Below are positions 61,326 to 64,000 of a DNA stretch of 64,000 bases, piece after piece. Positions within the stretch are counted from its first letter, which is position 1. Each line of letters opens with the position of its first letter. The stretch is from positions 124,001 through 188,000 of the forward strand of contig NZ_CANLWM010000003.1 in NCBI RefSeq assembly GCF_947494875.1, read 5' to 3'. The notes beneath the pieces are model-generated. The model saw only the letters and a list, made by a program, of their open reading frames with translations. It did no database searches and had not been told where the DNA came from. A program made the translations under genes and the position numbers. The stretch is from an uncultured Williamsia sp. (GTDB lineage: Bacteria > Actinomycetota > Actinomycetes > Mycobacteriales > Mycobacteriaceae).

Positions 61326-62525
61326 TCACGCGAACGACGCGCGGAACGACTCGAGACCCTGCAGGCAGTTGTTGCGGAGGGGTACCGGATCGCTCACCGT
61401 GATCCGCTCGACCCTCTCGACCATGGCGTGCAGGAGGGTCTGCATCTCGAGCTTCGCGAGCTGCATGCCGACGCAGGTGTGGACGCCGTGGCCCCACCCG
61501 ACGTTCCCTCCACGCGGGAGGAGGGAGAACGTCTCGGGGTCGTCGAAGTGCCGCTCGTCGCTGTTCGCGGCCGCGAACAGCAGTGCCACCCGATCTCCGG
61601 GGCGCAGCCGGACGTCACCCACCGTCGTCTCCGTGGTGACCGATCGGGTGAACGCCCGTACTGGCGACGCCAGCCGCACGGCCTCGACGACTGCCGTCGG
61701 GATCAGGTCGGGCTCACGCCGGATCTGATCCCATGCCGCCGGGTCGCGACCGAGGCTCCAGAGCAGCCGGCCGGTCGACAGGATCGTCGTGTCGAGACTG
61801 GGTGCGACGAAGTCGATGATCATGTTCTTCGCCTCGACACGGCTGATCTCCCCGCGGTCGGCTGCGTCGAGCACCGTCGACGCCCAGCCGTCCGGCGTGA
61901 CGTGCCTGCGGTCGAGCTTCACCGTGTACAGGAACAGGCCCATCGAGCCCCGGATCGACCGCACCGCCCGCCCGTTCGTCGGTCCCAGGCCGTCGAATGT
62001 CGCTCTCCCCCATGTCAGCATCTGCTCGGGGGTGACCCGCACCCCGACGAGTTCGGCGACGGCCTGGACGGGGAGGCGGGTGGCGAAGTCCGCGACGCCG
62101 TCGAAGGTGTCGCGGGTCAACAGTCGGTCGACGGTCGCGGCCGCCTCGCGCTCGAGCGTCGGCAGCGACGGCCGGATCGCGCGGGAGGTCAGCGACTGCA
62201 TCAGGATCATGCGCCGCTTCATGTGGGTGTCGCCGTCGCTGGCCAGGGTCGTGAAGTGCCCCAGCGTGTTCGCGACCGGGTTGGCCGCGACGCCCTTGCC
62301 GCTGCGGTACGTCGCGTCATCGCGGAGCGCCGCCCGCACGTCGTCGAAGCGTCCCATCGCGAACACCCGATGACGTGGGAGCCACACCACCGGTCCGCTG
62401 TCGCGGATCAGGCGGTAGACCTCCTGGGAGTTGTCGACGGCGTGATCGCCGTAGAGGTCGACGTCGACGACGGGCGCGCCTCGATACACGCGACGCCCCG
62501 TGCGCGCTGCGGTGGGGATTCTCAA
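61326..62525 (-). CDS. Cytochrome P450
   Basis: A 399-aa P450 from TTG 62523-62525, chosen because GGAGGTG (62530-62536) lies just upstream and the operator at 62546-62559 would otherwise be inside the gene. Signature: I-helix SLDTT, ExxR in EAVRLASPVR, and the heme-binding GWGHGVHTCVG with Cys351 and an unusual Trp where Phe is standard. Members hydroxylate cyclic or hydrophobic compounds with a ferredoxin partner, none of which is encoded nearby. Likely acts before or beside the ring-cleavage operon. Confidence 0.9.
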   Translation of the reverse strand: MRIPTAARTGRRVYRGAPVVDVDLYGDHAVDNSQEVYRLIRDSGPVVWLPRHRVFAMGRFDDVRAALRDDATYRSGKGVAANPVANTLGHFTTLASDGDTHMKRRMILMQSLTSRAIRPSLPTLEREAAATVDRLLTRDTFDGVADFATRLPVQAVAELVGVRVTPEQMLTWGRATFDGLGPTNGRAVRSIRGSMGLFLYTVKLDRRHVTPDGWASTVLDAADRGEISRVEAKNMIIDFVAPSLDTTILSTGRLLWSLGRDPAAWDQIRREPDLIPTAVVEAVRLASPVRAFTRSVTTETTVGDVRLRPGDRVALLFAAANSDERHFDDPETFSLLPRGGNVGWGHGVHTCVGMQLAKLEMQTLLHAMVERVERITVSDPVPLRNNCLQGLESFRASFA

Positions 62526-62545
62526 CTGGACACCTCCGTCATAGA

Positions 62546-62582
62546 TGACGAAATCTTCACCTAGGGTGTCCATCGGTGTCAA
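62546..62582 (-). promoter_or_regulatory. Promoter and operator of the P450 gene
   Basis: -35 TTGACA (62577-62582), 17-base spacer, -10 TGAAGA (62554-62559). TGACGAAATCTTCA at 62546-62559 differs from the operator at 61274 in only two of 14 bases. Upstream CGTCAT-AG-ATGACG (62537-62550) overlaps it. Confidence 0.6.
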
Positions 62583-62608
62583 CGAGGCGGGTTCGTGCCG
62601 CCTGTCGG

Positions 62609-63493
62609 TCAGGTCTGGAGTGCCTGCTGCTCTGCTGCTCCGACCTCGCCGGAGCCCAGCGCCCAGCGGATGGCCGTGGTCATCGCGATGCCACCGGCAC
62701 GGACGGCGGTCGCCTCGGTCACCGGGAGGTAAGGCAGGCGCAGAGGGAACCGTGTCCACCACGGCATCATCGACACCGCGACGGACGACAGCAGGCCGTA
62801 CGCCGGCCGTAGGGCGATCGGGATCGGCGGGGTCAGCAGGATGAACCGGGCCGTGCGCCGGGCAGCCGTGGTCCCCCGCAACTCGTGACGGTAGGACAAG
62901 AGCGCGGCGTCGAGCTCGGCCACCGACTCGGGTACGTCCGTGGCGCCCAGGCCCCGTGCGACAAACGCGGTCTGGCGGACGTACTCGTCCCGGCCCGCCG
63001 CGTCGAGCGGATGCGCACCGTACCGATCGTGCGCGCGCAGGAAGCTGTCGATCTCCGCCACGTGCACCCAGCGGAGCAGGTGGGGGTCGGACGCTGCGTA
63101 CGGTCGCCCGTCCGGAGCGACCCCGGTGATCCGCTTGTGCACCGCGCGGACGATCCGGATGGCGCGGTCCGCATCCTCGATGGTCCCGAAGGTCGTCTCC
63201 GCGAGGAACGTGCTGGTCCTCTGCAGGCGACCCCACGGGTCACCGCGATACCCCGAGTGTTCGTCCACGGCGGCCATGGCCAACGGGTGCAACGACTGCA
63301 GCAGCAGAGCGCGCATGCCGCCGACGAACATCGCTGCGTCGCTGTGCACCCGGTAGATCGCGGAGCTTGGCGCAAAGCGGCGCGGACCGGGAGTCAGGTG
63401 GATCCGATCGCGACGCGCGGGTCCCTCGTCGCCGGCGACGCGGTCGAAGATCATCTCGCCGACACGCTGCTGGACCGATCCGAACGGGGTCAT
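62609..63493 (-). CDS. Oxygenase MpaB family protein (DUF2236)
   Basis: A 294-aa MpaB/DUF2236 protein: RFAPSSAIYRVHSDAAMFVGGMRALLLQSLHPLAMAAV, then GRLQRTSTFLAETTFG, VRAVHKRITG and LLRWVHVAEIDSFL, the haem-environment segments of the family. A distinct copy from that at 26236. Neighbour of the P450 on the same strand; a role in the same catabolic block is possible. Confidence 0.85.
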   Translation of the reverse strand: MTPFGSVQQRVGEMIFDRVAGDEGPARRDRIHLTPGPRRFAPSSAIYRVHSDAAMFVGGMRALLLQSLHPLAMAAVDEHSGYRGDPWGRLQRTSTFLAETTFGTIEDADRAIRIVRAVHKRITGVAPDGRPYAASDPHLLRWVHVAEIDSFLRAHDRYGAHPLDAAGRDEYVRQTAFVARGLGATDVPESVAELDAALLSYRHELRGTTAARRTARFILLTPPIPIALRPAYGLLSSVAVSMMPWWTRFPLRLPYLPVTEATAVRAGGIAMTTAIRWALGSGEVGAAEQQALQT

Positions 63494-63553
63494 CCATCCA
63501 GTCTGCGCCTCCTCCGCGTGGGCCCGACTTCCTCACGACCCCATCGCCGCGCC

Positions 63554-63595
63554 GACGACAGCGGGACGACAGCGCCTGACAGGGCGACGACAGCG
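63554..63595 (+). repeat. Three direct copies of GACGACAGCG before the MFS gene
   Basis: Copies at 63554-63563, 63565-63574 and 63586-63595; start spacing 11 and 21 bases, one and two helical turns. They lie just upstream of the MFS start region (ATG 63643), so likely a phased activator-binding array. Confidence 0.55.
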
Positions 63596-63642
63596 GCGCT
63601 TTCTAGCGTCCTGACTCGAACCCCGACCCGAGAGGAGACACC

Positions 63643-64000
63643 ATGAGTCTCGCCCCGGCCGCGTCCCCCGAGACCGCCACCCGTACCTACACGTCGCTGT
63701 CCGCGGCGTGGATCCCCCTCGCCGCGCTCTGCCTCGCGTTCTTCGTCGAGATGGTCGACAACACATTGCTGTCCATCGCCCTGCCGACCATCGGTCGCGC
63801 CTTGGGCGGCGGCACCACCGACCTGCAGTGGGTCACCGGTGCCTACTCGCTCACCTTCGGTGGGTTGTTGCTCACCGCCGGTTCCGTCGCCGATCGGTTC
63901 GGTCGGCGTCGTGTGCTGTTGGTGGGTCTCGCCGCGTTCGGTCTGATCAGCCTGATGGTGCTCGCCGTCGACTCGACGGGCGAGTTGATCGCGTTGCGAG
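63643..64000 (+). CDS. MFS transporter, DHA2 drug:H+ antiporter type (5' part)
   Basis: The first 119 codons of a carrier running off the right edge: LAFFVEMVDNTLLSIALPTIGRAL is the span-one/DHA2 signature, and GSVADRFGRRRVLLVG the conserved loop 2-3. ATG 63643 with AGAGGAGA upstream. DHA2 exporters have 14 spans and expel drugs or dyes. Preceded by a triplicated direct repeat. Confidence 0.87.
   Translation, partial: MSLAPAASPETATRTYTSLSAAWIPLAALCLAFFVEMVDNTLLSIALPTIGRALGGGTTDLQWVTGAYSLTFGGLLLTAGSVADRFGRRRVLLVGLAAFGLISLMVLAVDSTGELIALR

Noticed and set aside
1-64000. tRNA or rRNA genes
   Set aside because: No cloverleaf or rRNA-like sequence was seen by eye; a covariance search was not possible.

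Overview
The window is high-GC DNA with actinobacterial gene style: GTG and TTG starts, ATGA overlaps, and TetR, MarR, IclR, PadR, HxlR and MmyB-type regulators. A mycobacterial-style PGRS glycine-rich protein, two MpaB/DUF2236 oxygenases, a Stealth-type sugar-phosphate transferase and a rifampin ADP-ribosyltransferase (Arr) point to the order Mycobacteriales. A Gordonia, Williamsia or Mycolicibacterium-like genome fits, but the genus cannot be fixed from sequence reading alone. I saw no rRNA, tRNA, CRISPR array or phage genes.

Layout. 0.1-2.5 kb: a four-gene run of small membrane proteins ending in an NAD-dependent epimerase. 2.5-6.7 kb (minus): TSUP permease, MFS carrier, a UBP-type zinc-finger gene carrying an in-frame TGA, a nucleoside deaminase, a SnoaL-like protein and PadR. 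6.8-14.8 kb: SGNH hydrolase, then an amine-catabolism block of three APC permeases, IclR and a copper amine oxidase. 14.8-22.8 kb: two paralogous divergons (MmyB-type regulator facing an SDR) flanking a divergent cluster of two methyltransferases and a PhyH-type dioxygenase, plus YceI. 22.8-32.7 kb: flavoprotein, epoxide hydrolase, TetR, MpaB, AraC/MFS pair, hemerythrin, Stealth protein and a cyclic-nucleotide-type phosphodiesterase.

About 33-49.5 kb looks like an accessory region of lower GC. It holds a decayed IS3-family element, several truncated or broken genes (SnoaL, sterol desaturase, arylsulfatase-like, lipase, possibly SMI1/KNR4), four TetR/HxlR regulators sitting next to clear palindromic operators, a Tat-exported metallo-beta-lactamase-fold enzyme and a 1449-residue PGRS/Ig-repeat exported protein.

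49.5-57.6 kb: stress and housekeeping-type accessory genes (MarR with a frameshifted NAD(P)H-dependent FMN reductase, WYL regulator, SnoaL, SDR, MerR divergon, alcohol dehydrogenase, DinB-like protein, arr). 57.6-64 kb: an aromatic or cyclic-compound catabolic operon (extradiol-type VOC protein, FAH-family hydrolase, FAD monooxygenase) and a neighbouring P450. The two promoters have the same layout and share a 14-bp operator over the -10 element. They are followed by MpaB and the start of a DHA2-type MFS exporter with three phased direct repeats in front of it.

The items I would follow first are the methyltransferase/dioxygenase cluster, the twin-operator catabolic regulon, the run of TGG-to-stop changes in otherwise conserved genes, and the PGRS protein with its own triplicated upstream repeat.
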